A stretch of 64,000 nucleotides of DNA from Salarias fasciatus. Lineage: Eukaryota > Chordata > Actinopteri > Blenniiformes > Blenniidae. The translations under genes and the position numbers were made by a program. The stretch lies in assembly GCF_902148845.1 (NCBI RefSeq), contig NC_043763.1, forward strand, positions 10,283,170-10,347,169, written 5' to 3'. This document shows, piece after piece, positions 1-10,139 of this stretch; within the stretch, counting starts at the first letter, position 1, and each line of letters begins with the position of its first letter. The notes beneath the pieces are model-generated. The model searched no databases. It was not told the DNA's origin and saw nothing but the letters and a program-made list of their open reading frames with translations.

Positions 1-1917
1 GCAGTACCTCTCCAATCTCATCAGGAGCAATAGCCACCGCCCTGGAGTACTGTTCAAAACCATTAATTCTGTAATTAACCCTGTGTCTGTTGCTCTGAAT
101 GACGTTTCTGAACAAACCTGCAATGCTTTTAAGCAATATTTTTTGGACAAAGTTATGTCTATTAGGCAAGCGATTACACCTGTTCCTACAGCCTTCACAT
201 CCATTTCTGCTGCACAATGTGTGTTTGAGAGTTTTGACCCTGTTACTCTTGTGGACCTCAAAATAGCTGTCCAGGGGTTGAAGTCGACAACTTGTGCACT
301 AGACACTGTCCCTACTCATATTATGAAGGAAGCTGTTGACATCTTAGGCCCATGCCTTGTTTCCTTCATAAACAGCTGTTTTAGTTTGGGCATTGTGCCA
401 GCTGCTCTCAAGCACGCCATCGTAAAACCATTGCTTAAAAAACCCGGTCTGGATCCCTCCCTCTTATCTAACTTCCGTCCTATCTCTCACCTGCCTTTTT
501 TGTCCAAACTGATGGAGAAGCTTGTTTTTTCGCAGCTTCTCTCTCACCTTAATTCTAATGGCATTGCGGACAAATTTCAATCAGGCTTCAGGTCGAGACA
601 TAGCACCGAGTCTGCGTTGTTGAGGGTCCATAATGATATATTGACAGCTCTAGACAACAGAAGTTCTGTTGTCTTGGTGTTATTAGATCTTACCGCTGCC
701 TTTGATACAGTGGATCATTCCATCCTCATTTCCAGACTTCAACACACTGTTGGCCTGCAGGGTGCGGTTCTCAAGTGGTTTTCCTCCTATCTCTCAAACA
801 GATCCTTCACGGTACATATAAATGAGTTTGCGTCTTCTGCTGCTCCTCTCTCGTCTGGAGTGCCTCAAGGCTCTATTCTTGGTCCCATTCTGTTTTCATT
901 ATATATGCTACCGCTTGGTCGACTTATCTCCAGTCACAACATCCAATTTCACTTTTATGCAGACGATCTCCAGATTTATCTTCCAGTTATCTATAATGAT
1001 CGCTCTGCGTTAGATCCCCTCAATAACTGTCTCCACACCATCAAACAGTGGTTGTCACAGAATTTCCTTCATTTGAATGGGGAAAAGACTGAATATATCC
1101 ACTTCAGTTCTGACCCAACCCACAGTTCCCCAGATTTTGGTTCATCCACCCCACAATTTGCTTCTGCTGTGAGGAATCTGGGTGTGATTTTTGACAATGA
1201 ACTTAACTTTGAAAAGCAAATCAGTTCTGTTGTGAGGGCGGGCTTTTTCCAACTAAGGCTTCTGAGCAGAGTTAAGCCATTCTTGTCTCGGGCAGATTTA
1301 GAGAAGGCCGCTCATGCTCTCATCAGCTCAAGACTTGACTATTGTAACGCCCTTTACGCTGGACTGAATCTCTCACTCCTCCATAAACTTCAGTTGGTTC
1401 AGAATGCAGCAGCTCGTCTCATCTCCAACTCCTCAAAATACTCACACATTACTCCGGTCCTTCAAGCTCTCCACTGGCTTCCGGTGCGGTTCCGAGTCCA
1501 GTACAAGATTCTGGTGTTTGTGTTTATGGCTACTAATGGGTATGCCCCCCCTTACATCTCAGAGCTGTTGCAAATTTATCAACCTGCCAGGACTCTACGC
1601 TCGTCAAGCCACACCTCCTTGGTTGTCCCCAGGGCAAGATATAGAAAGTTTGGTGACCGCTCTTTTGCTGTTCTTGGCCCGAAGCTCTGGAACTCTCTTC
1701 CTCTGGATTTAAAGTCTATCACTGCACTTAATGTTTTTAAATGTCATCTGAAAACGCACCTTTTTCATTTAGCGTTTGATGTTTAGCCCCTTTTAGTACT
1801 TTGTGTCTTAAAGTGTTTTTACTTATTTATTTTGTTTTACTCTGTTAAGCGCCTTGTGCTCCGTTTGGCAGTTGGAAGGCGCTTTAGAAATAAAATTTGA
1901 TTGATTGATTGATTGAT
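1..1917 (+). mobile_element. L2/CR1-like non-LTR retrotransposon (LINE), 3' part
   Basis: The window starts inside this element. It contains the reverse-transcriptase half of the ORF, a short 3' UTR and a terminal run of TTGA/TGAT repeats (about 1896-1916), the type of 3' end made by L2-clade LINEs. No poly(A) tail is present, which also argues against L1. The endonuclease half would lie left of the window or be missing. Because the ORF runs without a stop from base 2 to 1786, the insertion looks young. Family assignment is from the motifs and tail only. Confidence 0.85.
2..1786 (+). CDS. LINE ORF2-like reverse transcriptase (5' cut by window edge)
   Basis: The frame is open from base 2, so the start codon lies outside the window. 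The protein copies element RNA into DNA at a nicked target. RT signatures in order: FRPIS near 475-490, a motif A block with LLDLTAAFD around 680-710, SGVPQGSILGP around 855-885 and the catalytic FYADD near 953-967. A conserved C-terminal region follows (LHWLPV near 1460, then LGPKLWNSLP near 1670-1700), which is usual in fish L2/CR1 proteins. The stop is TAG at 1784-1786. No frameshift or internal stop is seen in about 594 codons, so the RT could be functional if the 5' half is intact. It has no host role. Confidence 0.85.
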   Translation, partial: QYLSNLIRSNSHRPGVLFKTINSVINPVSVALNDVSEQTCNAFKQYFLDKVMSIRQAITPVPTAFTSISAAQCVFESFDPVTLVDLKIAVQGLKSTTCALDTVPTHIMKEAVDILGPCLVSFINSCFSLGIVPAALKHAIVKPLLKKPGLDPSLLSNFRPISHLPFLSKLMEKLVFSQLLSHLNSNGIADKFQSGFRSRHSTESALLRVHNDILTALDNRSSVVLVLLDLTAAFDTVDHSILISRLQHTVGLQGAVLKWFSSYLSNRSFTVHINEFASSAAPLSSGVPQGSILGPILFSLYMLPLGRLISSHNIQFHFYADDLQIYLPVIYNDRSALDPLNNCLHTIKQWLSQNFLHLNGEKTEYIHFSSDPTHSSPDFGSSTPQFASAVRNLGVIFDNELNFEKQISSVVRAGFFQLRLLSRVKPFLSRADLEKAAHALISSRLDYCNALYAGLNLSLLHKLQLVQNAAARLISNSSKYSHITPVLQALHWLPVRFRVQYKILVFVFMATNGYAPPYISELLQIYQPARTLRSSSHTSLVVPRARYRKFGDRSFAVLGPKLWNSLPLDLKSITALNVFKCHLKTHLFHLAFDV

Positions 1918-2300
1918 GTCTCCGACAGCGGGGACTGAGCAAATAAACATATAAAGCGCCCGGTTTCAGGACATATTTTGGTCTCTATCACTAGTTTCTT
2001 TAACCATGTTGGCTTCACCAGACTCTGATTTTTACATAAATCATCTGTTGATTTTATATTACGAGCTAAAGTTTTGCATAAATCGCCCTATCACAGCGCC
2101 TCCTCTGTCCACGTGATGCGGTCACGTGACGGGCGGGACCAATCACATTTACATCCGATTTCAAATATTCAATGTGGAGACGTCCTGCTGGACTCGGTAA
2201 AGTCTTCAGAACGGTGGTTGGAAACTCTATGGGTGACGTCACGAAAGGTCTATCCATTTATATACAATCTATGTCGCAAACACATTGACAGATGAAGTGC
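1918..2300. other. intergenic, short repeat remnant
   Basis: No gene is visible. Around 2110-2155 there is a CACGTG-containing segment, and around 2233-2276 a TGACGTCACG segment followed by a stretch resembling the ends of dispersed fish repeats. The family is not assigned. Confidence 0.3.
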
Positions 2301-2434
2301 AATTATTTCAGACCCAGTATATGAGAATGTTCAGGTTCAAATCAAGCAATGAGCTACCGGTATTTTGTTCTGCAATTTACACAGCGTATGATTTCAAATG
2401 ATTGGTCTTTCTTTCAATGGAAAGGCAATAATAT

Positions 2435-2507
2435 TGGAGGATGCGGGCATCGATCCCGCTACCTCTCGCATGCTAAGCGAGCGCTCTACCATCTGAGCTA
2501 ATCCCCC
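2435..2507 (-). tRNA. tRNA-Ala (AGC), left copy of unit A
   Basis: This is a 73-base tRNA with discriminator A. The acceptor stem pairs GGGGGAT with ATCCTCC (one G-U), the D arm carries AGCTCAGATGG, the anticodon loop is TTAGCAT with anticodon AGC, and the T loop and B box GATCGATGCC are intact. All stems pair. It matches the vertebrate tRNA-Ala-AGC pattern closely. No run of four T follows the 3' end within about 30 bases, so a normal Pol III terminator is not visible. It could be a functional gene or a well-preserved copy. It is identical base for base to the copy at 15541-15613. Confidence 0.85.
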
Positions 2508-3137
2508 TGTGAAAGAGTACAAACAAGCCAAAAAAGTCCGCGGGCCAATTGACTTATGATGTGCTGCTGCCATCTGCTGGTTTGACACTAAAATAACATC
2601 TTCCTTCATGAAAGCTATTTCCCAAAGTGACATAGTAAGAGTCAACCACGTCAGATAAAACGTGCATGTTTGGAGGTAATAATAATGGAATAGTGATATT
2701 GCTGACAAAAACGTGGTGTCTCCACACACTCACATTTAGAGAAACACATTTAGAAAATTGAAGCTTCTGCCAAAAGTTTCTAAATCTTTTCATGGTGTTG
2801 TCCTGACACCTGCTGGTCCTGTGAAACTGACATCCTGCTGGGTTGTTTAGTAGATTGTTGTAACTCAACAAAATCTACCCTACCTCGCCGTTCACCAGCA
2901 TTTATAATTTTGTGTTTTCAATAAATATTCAGTGATGCGAACATAAATACATCTTCTTTGGGAGGAAAAGACCGCAGAAAAACTATTGATTCGCGCATGC
3001 GTGTGGGAGACCAAAGTAAGCCCAAAGTAAGCCCAAGCAAGCGTTCTGATTGGCCGATGAACGGGCTCACATTTATCAGCAAGCATTCTGATTGGCCATA
3101 AATGAGCTTAAATTGCTCTAACAACACGCTCTACTGA

Positions 3138-3168
3138 AGTAATAGTATCGCTTCCCGAACGGTCCAAA
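3138..3168 (+). pseudogene. degraded tRNA-Ala 3'-half remnant in spacer A
   Basis: The stretch keeps the order of the T-arm and 3' acceptor of the neighbouring tRNA-Ala (ATCG, then CCCG, then GGTCCAAA in place of CATCCTCCA). The same remnant appears on the opposite strand in unit B near 16264-16292, where TGCGGGAATCGATGC is clearer. It marks a third, old tRNA position inside each spacer. Confidence 0.4.
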
Positions 3169-3703
3169 GCATTGACTGATCCCAAAGGGCCAGCTGCCTT
3201 TCTGATTTTTAAATCTCCATCTCTATTGAACTGTTCACCAACATATTTTGAGAAATGTATTTATTTATTTATTTATTTTAATCAACAAGTTCAACGTTCA
3301 GTACATGGAATTGAAGTGTTTTCCCTCGGACAGCCGAACTGTGTGAATGATAATACTGTGTGTTTAAGAAAACGGAGACAATGTAAGTCAGCACGTTGTT
3401 TCATGTAAGAATGCATGCTTTATATTCTATTAAATGATAAAGAAACTGATAAGAGTACCACACTGGACATAAGTCCTCAAATGCAGTTAAATCATAATGT
3501 TTGGACTCAGTTACAGGTACTGAAGCACACGTTTCAGAATCTGCACTTAGTTATTACTTTTAATGTCATCAGAGTTTTAAACTACAACAATCTACTGAAC
3601 AATCCAGCAGGGTGTCAGTTTCACTGAAGACCAGCAGGTGGCAGCAGCACGACATAAGTGAATTGGCCCGCGGATTTTTTTGCCTTGTTTTTTCCCCTTT
3701 ACA

Positions 3704-3776
3704 GGGGGATTAGCTCAAATGGTAGAGCGCTCGCTTAGCATGCGAGAGGTAGCGGGATCGATGCCCGCATCCTCCA
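3704..3776 (+). tRNA. tRNA-Ala (AGC), right copy of unit A
   Basis: A 73-base cloverleaf with anticodon AGC at about 3737-3739 and complete A box (TAGCTCAAATGG) and B box. It differs from the left copy by one D-loop base (CAAATGG versus CAGATGG). The same left/right difference is kept in unit B, so the pairs were duplicated as pairs. No T4 terminator is seen close downstream. It is identical to 16944-17016. Confidence 0.85.
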
Positions 3777-4680
3777 ATATTATCCTCCTCCGTCGACAGA
3801 ATAATCAATAATTTCAAATCATACTTTGTGTAAACTTCAGAACAAATCAGCTCATTGCTTAATTTGAACCTATGTCCAAAAGTCATGCAGGTGTGGCTCT
3901 GGTACGACTAAAATGTATCTGCCTTGTGTTTGACACTGTAATTGAACTTTTTATTACACACATGATGCTGTCAATTCAGGGGGAAAAGTGTTTTTTTATT
4001 TTCTCTTATATAGTTAAACATGATCCAAATAAACTTTTGTCCATTTTATTTTTGGGGAGACGTTTTTGAAGTTTGTTGTCTGGAGGCAAAATTGTACCAT
4101 AATTAACCATCATAGTGATTATAACTGGGCATGGCAATGCAATCTCATTTCACACACATATGCAAAATGTTTAGTAACTTTATCAGGTTTCAATAGAAGT
4201 TTTTCATTTCAAACTTTATTAAAGATGCTATTGCTGTTTGTGGAGCAAACTGTCCAACAAGTAACTCCTTAACCTAATGCAAACTAGTTAACTAAACACA
4301 GACTACAACTATCTGCAAAGTAGCAAAACTGTCATCATTAGGTGTTTTCTGTCACTACCAAATTTGAATAACTTGGGCCTCTGAGCCTGTTCTAGATCAG
4401 TGCTAGTTTGAAGGTGTTCTCTTTTCAGACCTTTATTTGATTGCACAAATGTCAACTTCAGCTTTGAGTTTAGGCAATTCATTCTCCATATGTTATTGGA
4501 CATGATGATGTATTTTAGATTATAGCTCATTAAGCATTGACTGAGAAACACCAGGTGGTAGCGCCACATAGGTAATGACTGAGAAGTAGAAGCAGACATT
4601 TCTAAACAGTGGTATAAAAACCTCATATCGTGGTAAGTTTCACACTTCACCTTAACATATTGTGGTTTCTGCACTTCAAT
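3777..4680 (+). repeat. right flank of tRNA-Ala unit, copy A
   Basis: This AT-rich segment recurs in the same orientation at about 17017-17750 (after unit B) and at about 15070-15490 (before unit B). Shared landmarks are CTGGTACGA, TTTGACACT, GAAGTTTGTTG(T/C)CTGGAGGCAA and GGTGTTTTCT(G/A)TCACTA. No coding potential is recognised. It is part of the dispersed unit rather than an independent gene. Confidence 0.65.
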
Positions 4681-4699
4681 ATGTTACATATTATCAATA

Positions 4700-6430
4700 A
4701 TTAGCTTGTAGCGTATAAGACTGGCAAATTTGTCCCAACATTACAAAAAGAGGCCACTGAAGTTAGATTTTGTTTGTTTATTTTAATGTTTTGATTGTTA
4801 CTGTGATTTTTGTTGTCTTTATTATGTGTCATGCAGAACTGAAACTTTTTCCCAACAATAGCTTGTCTCAACAAATCACTCAGATGAACCTTAACCATAA
4901 GACAATAAATCACAATCAAGGTCTGTTTGGATTAGAAATTGAAACTTAAAAAAACAATTTTATTACTTGCATTCATAAAATATTATGTGAGAAATACATA
5001 TTTGAAATATATTTATAACCAGAAGGTTACAAAGTGTATTAAAAACACTGATTTATGGGTTTCTTTACAATGTGTTTGAAAGTGTATGAGAATAGTTTTA
5101 AAAAAAAGATTAAATGTATTTTATTTCATTTATTTTGTAAACGGAATCCTATGTCATTGAAGTTTTTTTGTGTGTTTGGTTTTTTGCAGACACTTGCATG
5201 GTGCTTAGTGCAGGTTCAGGTTAATTGGTTCAGGTGTGGCTGAGGCTGTGATTGCATCCACCTGTGAGCCGTGTGTAGAGGAGCAGAGGAGGACAGAGCA
5301 GGTTGGAGTTAGTTGTCTAAAGCCTGGTACACACTACAGGATTTTCCTCTCTTCATCTTCTATAGTGTGTGGTTTCGCTATGGAGCAGAACACACTGATT
5401 AGAAGATTCTTCATTAGAGAATCGGCTCCTCACTTTTTAAAATCTCACGTTGACTTTGTGCAGTTTGATATCAAGTATGTGTGGCCAGCTGCATTACGCT
5501 ATTTCTACACTATTTGAGGATTGACTCTTGAGTGCTGTTCAGGACTGGACTGGGATACAGTCAAGTCGACCCCTACCAACTCGGCCCCCATGCAAACTCG
5601 CAGGGCTCTGAAGTCTCACGCATTGAGCGTCACAGTCACGCATTTCGGTCTTTTGTCACGCACTTACGCCACACATTGTATATCTCAAGCTGAAAAAAAT
5701 ATACCGGTTAATTTGTCTGGTGCGCTGCTGCTATGGAACTGTCATTCCCTGCTTTCAGCCTAGTTTTTCCTCCTGCGAAGTACTCCACCTGAGCTGACAT
5801 AAAGTTTGTGCAAAGAAAGAAGGAACCTTATTGGTGCTGAATTGAATTGAATGGTGAGTTGTGTTACATTTTACAGTGTCAAAATGAAAGTGCATATGTG
5901 AAATAATGTTTATATTTACCTTAAATGCTTAGAGATTTAATTAAATATGATGCACTTTATTGCGTTTTTGCCAAAAAAAAAAAAAAAGAGCTTTAACACC
6001 GACACATTGTTGCCAATTCCTCACTCAGGAACGTTCTAAATGACGTCATCTTCTAATTTGTATAGAGGCTCATTTGCATATCTAGGTCAAATAGTTGATG
6101 ACATCATGTAAAACGATACATTGTTGCAAACTCCTCAGTCAGGAAAGTTCTAAATGACATCTTCAGGAACCATAATGGTGCAAAATGAGTCACGTGAAGT
6201 GACAGAGTCCTGATCAATCAAAGGCAGCTTTTAAATGAAGGTACAGATATCTGTTGTCATACATCTATTGTGTTTCATTATTCTTTTGAAAATGTAGATG
6301 CCATCTACAGTTACAAATCAAATTTGATTGGTGCCTTGTCTCATGTTATCACACAGTGACATTTGAATAATTTAGATTGATTTGAATTGATTGAAAGTCC
6401 TTTTGCCCCACAGGGGGAAAATGCAGTGTT
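4700..6430. other. intergenic, no gene seen; includes a direct repeat
   Basis: AT-rich sequence with no convincing coding frame. Around 5315-5345 a CCTGGTACACACTACAGGA segment looks like the end of a dispersed fish element. About 50 bases at 6000-6052 are repeated directly at 6113-6165 (ACATTGTTGC, CTCA(C/G)TCAGGAA, GTTCTAAATGAC), a local duplication with 113-base spacing. Confidence 0.4.
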
Positions 6431-6499
6431 CCAGCAGCACAGAGAAAAGAAATAGAAATGGAATAGAAATGTGAAAATTTACACAGCCCAACCATACAG

Positions 6500-7130
6500 A
6501 AAAATGTAATATAATTCAAACATAAATTTAGGATAGATATAACAGACGTAAGCTCACCAACATAATTAAATGTAATTTAAATATAATAAATTTAAGACAG
6601 ATATAATTTAATAACAGATATAAACTAACAGATATACATTAAATAGAATTTACATTTACATCTAAGACAAAAAGCAATTAAGTAACAGATATATGTTGTG
6701 TAATTTTTGGTGAATCAGAGCCAAAGATGAGGAGTTAAGGTGTTGACGCTGCACAAGGAGGATTTATTCAGGATTGCAGAGGAAGCGCACACAAATCAGC
6801 TGATTGAGAGCAAGGCTGTTGCTCCGACGAGGATCCAGCCTGACTCTGGCATGACTTCCGGCCATGCCATGTCATATAGCCAGATCTCACGAGATTAGCA
6901 GCCGTTGTTTTTCAAGAGAAAACATGTTGGTTCTTGGGGAACAGTCCCTAGACCAAGTGACTTCAGACAAAACAGAGCGTCCTTCACACCGTGTTGCAGA
7001 CAACTTGGAAACAAAGCATTATTCCATATCAATAAACACTAACAGATATAAATTAAATATAGTTTAAATATACATTTAAGACAGACATATATGTATAATA
7101 TAATAGAAAAATGTGAGAAACAAACAATAT
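6500..7130. repeat. AT-rich tandem-like region with an inserted 345-base segment
   Basis: Short units related to AACAGATATA and TTTAAGACAGATATA recur at 6530-6693 and again at 7040-7100. The region between (about 6694-7039) is compositionally different. It starts TGTTG, ends near AATAAACA and is bracketed by similar TAACAGATATA on both sides, so it may be a solo-LTR-like fossil insertion. The bracketing repeat also belongs to the host repeat, so the target-duplication reading is weak. Confidence 0.3.
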
Positions 7131-7167
7131 ACACAGAAGTTTCACAGAGCTGAATGGATGATGGATG

Positions 7168-7220
7168 ACCCCACCCCACCACCCCACCACCCCACCACCC
7201 CACCCCCCCACCCCACCCAC
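7168..7220. repeat. C-rich minisatellite (CCCCACCAC-like)
   Basis: Repeated CCCCACCAC/CCCCACC units over about 50 bases. Simple sequence of the kind that often mutates by slippage. Confidence 0.7.
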
Positions 7221-7254
7221 TCTGAGGTGTCATTGTAGTTAGATCCTTCAATTC

Positions 7255-8662
7255 TCTTCATTCAGCCAATTTCTCCCCCTTGGTATCTGAGGTTAAAGCA
7301 GATTTTCAAAGATGGGCTTCACTCGCTCTTACTTTAATTGGTAAAATTAACACAGCAAAGATGAATGTCCTACCAACATTTCTATTTTTGTTTCAGTGCC
7401 TACCTATTCCTTTTTTTTTTTTTTTTTTTTTTGCCAAAACAATTTTTTAAATTGATTCAGTCAACTATTTAACACCTGTTGTGGAATGGCAAAACCCCTT
7501 GTGTCAAGCAGACAATGCTTCAAAGTTGCAGATTTGATGGTGGCTCGTCCTTGCTAAATTTCCAGTTTTACTACTGGGCAGTGAATATTTCCAGAATTAC
7601 ATACTGGTCAGAGCCAGTGGACGTGCCCTGGTGTGTTTTGGAGTCACTGTCGTGTCTCTTGTCCTCCCTCTTTGCTGTATTAAGTGATTGTTTCTGTCAA
7701 CCTCTCTGGCCTTACTAGTAACTTGGTGGTGATTTCAAATTTATTGAATCTATGCTTTCAGCAACATTGTTGAAGAACCATAGGTTCAAACCCTCATTTA
7801 TTGATCCAGTTTTTAAATCATGGCATAATAAAGCTTTCCAAAAATGTCGTTTTTCATTCTTTATCAGATATTTTTCCTGTCCATCTCTAAATATTGTAAT
7901 GTTGTTGCAGGTGAAATAAGGAACATTTTGGGATTTCCAATTTTTATTACAATCACCCAAACACATCACACACAGAGCACCCAGCCCAAGTAACACAATA
8001 CATGTGGAATAACATAACTGATTATGGCACAACACAACAACAACTTAAGAACATTAACACAATCGCTTCTGAACCAAGAAAACAACCCCCCTCCCCAGAA
8101 CATGTCCCACAATGCCCTTTCGGCCATTCACTCCAGGCCGCCACTACAGTATGTTTTAGGCAAATCTATTTTAGTACCATGTCCAAAGTGCTTTCAAAAG
8201 ACATCGATTTATCTTCTCTTGTGCCTATTTTTGGTATTCCTGAAAACTACCGCAACTATTCAGCTGTTCACCTACAGAGTTTTGCTCTCACATCCGTCAT
8301 TGTAAGATGGCATCACCTCTTGCATTGGAAGTCAACAAATTCCCGCTCCAGCAACCAGTGGATTAATGTCTTTTGCAAAAGTTGAAAAGATGAGATATTC
8401 CAAGAACGGTATGAGAGAAACTCTTTCAAAAGTGGCAATGATTTAATAATTTTTTGACAAAGTTTCCCCTCACCACCCCTTTTTTGTGTGTGGTTTAAGT
8501 TTTTTTTCTTTATTAAACTTTGTAATATATTTTGCTTATTTACTTTATTCATGTTTTACATTGTGTTGGAAAAAAATGAATTGTGTATAACTCCTCTTCT
8601 ATTGCATAATTAAGATATTGTTCTTATGCACATCAATAAAAATATAAAAAGGAATTTTAGGT
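7255..8662 (+). mobile_element. L1-type LINE, 3' fragment (broken)
   Basis: Translated pieces on the plus strand match the C-terminal region of L1/Tx1-clade ORF2 proteins. Near 7337-7415 is a block reading GKINTAKMNVLPTFLF. Near 7481-7620 is one with WNGKTP, GGSSLLNFQFYYWA and ISRITYW. At about 8158-8385 is the C-terminal tail including HLLHWKS. The pieces lie in different frames with stops between them, so the copy is dead. A T-run at about 7411-7432 interrupts it. The 3' end is AT-rich (about 8630-8660). No RT catalytic core is present, so it is 5' truncated. Confidence 0.65.
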
Positions 8663-8669
8663 TAGTTGT

Positions 8670-10130
8670 CTTTCAGTTACCTTTTTGCTCGTTTTGTCGG
8701 AGATGACAGGGGAAATTAATGTATGGTTTGTTCCCAGTCATAATAAATACTGAGAATTGGACTGTACTAGTTGTGGTCCTCGTTTTCTTGGCAGTCGGGG
8801 AAGGAGGGAAGTCACTTTTGTTGCGCCCTGTCAGCTCCCAGACTGGGGCATAAGTTAGTGCATGCACCTGGGAGACCCAAGGCTGCCACCTTGGTTAGTT
8901 CTCTGTAGCCACATGAGGGGAAAGTTCATCCACTGCCATCTGCATTTCTGTTAAGGCCATCGACACAACCGTCTGCACATTTTGATTAATATTTAGGTGT
9001 AGAATTTTGTTTCAGTCTTATTTGTGGGGAATATTTACTGCAAATGTGAACTTGATTATGAAAGTGTTGGTTTGCTGTAGGAGCTATTTTGTTGTTCTAC
9101 AGTTTCACTCCATCTTCAAAACGTTACAAGACGTATCAAAATAAAGTAGAGTTGAGGAAGCTACAGCCTCAGGTATTAATTGAAGTCGAGTTAAACATAC
9201 TGCTAAAACTGTGTTCAGCACACAAAAGACAGTCCACCTTTGCACATGCATGAGTGAAGTAGCATTTTTAAAAAAAATCCTTGAAGTACAAGTGGATAAC
9301 AATTCTACTTGAGTAATTGTAACTCAATACATTCAGTTTGAGTTCTGATTTTTCAGGTTTAAGATGGTCTGCATGTAGGCTTTGACTCTATAAACATTTA
9401 GTCTACGAGTAATTAATATTCTTGGTGTCTGCATTTCTGTTTTGCTTCTTTCACTATTCAAACTCACTTCCTTAATTCTTTCATTGCAACATAAAGCAGA
9501 TGCTGACAAGTTTGGTGATATTTTGAAGCACCCACGTCTTTGTGGACGATGTTGACGATGTTATTAGTTCAAAATAATTACCTACAAACCATACACATTA
9601 GATCTGATGTTGTTGATCCACAGAAGGGCTTCTCTATCCCAGTCCTGGTCCTTGAGCTTCAGCACTCCTCAATCTGATGTCGCAAAGCGGATTTTCAGCA
9701 GGGGAGTGGCGGATGCCCGGACAACATTTTGTCATGTTGTGGTGCAGAGATTTGAAACACTGTGTTTATCAAGAGTGTGTCTTGAATTCGCAGCCTTTCA
9801 TTTAAGTAAGCGCCTGCTCCGTTCCTCCGTGGCATTGTGTCCATTACATGGCGCCATAGAAGTGCAGATTTTTTCATCCATAATATTAAAGCTGTATGTC
9901 AAATATGTTTGTGTCCTGGGTTGTTTAACATTATTACACCTTTTGACAATGTGGTACCCAAATATTTAATTGTCAATAAATATAGTGTGTTAGTAAATTG
10001 TCTATAAATGCAAATAAGGCCTACTGTGCTTCATGTAAACAGTGTTCCTTTTTAAAAGAGACCTCATTACTGGTTATTAGTATACTTTTGTCAAGGCTAC
10101 AGTAGAAAGATGTATTTTCATATTTACACA
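8670..10130. other. intergenic, nothing recognised
   Basis: Unique-looking AT-rich sequence. Short open frames exist on both strands, but none shows a known motif, domain or splice pattern. Confidence 0.4.
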
Positions 10131-10139
10131 ATCTAATAT

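Larger units (their letters stand above)
2300..3900. repeat. palindromic unit A carrying two tRNA-Ala genes
   Basis: Left arm about 2300-2580 and right arm about 3630-3900 are inverted repeats of each other. Each arm runs outward from a tRNA gene. Inner arm sequence such as CCGCGGGCCAATT is at 2538-2550, with its reverse complement at 3661-3673. Outside the tRNAs the arms also match (AGCTCATTGCTT at 3849-3860, opposite AAGCAATGAGCT at 2345-2356). The spacer of about 1.05 kb holds CCAAT-like motifs, a GCGCATGCG motif near 2993, the repeated phrase AAAGTAAGCCC (3014-3035) and a degraded third tRNA piece. A second unit (B) lies at 15.5-17.0 kb. Confidence 0.8.

Noticed and set aside
2100-2280. 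CACGTG and TGACGTCA motifs as a promoter
   Set aside because: They lie in what looks like dispersed repeat sequence with no gene beside them.
6694-7039. Solo-LTR-like insertion
   Set aside because: Ends TG/CA and a possible AATAAA are suggestive, but the bracketing repeat is part of the surrounding tandem sequence, so it is kept only as a low-confidence note.
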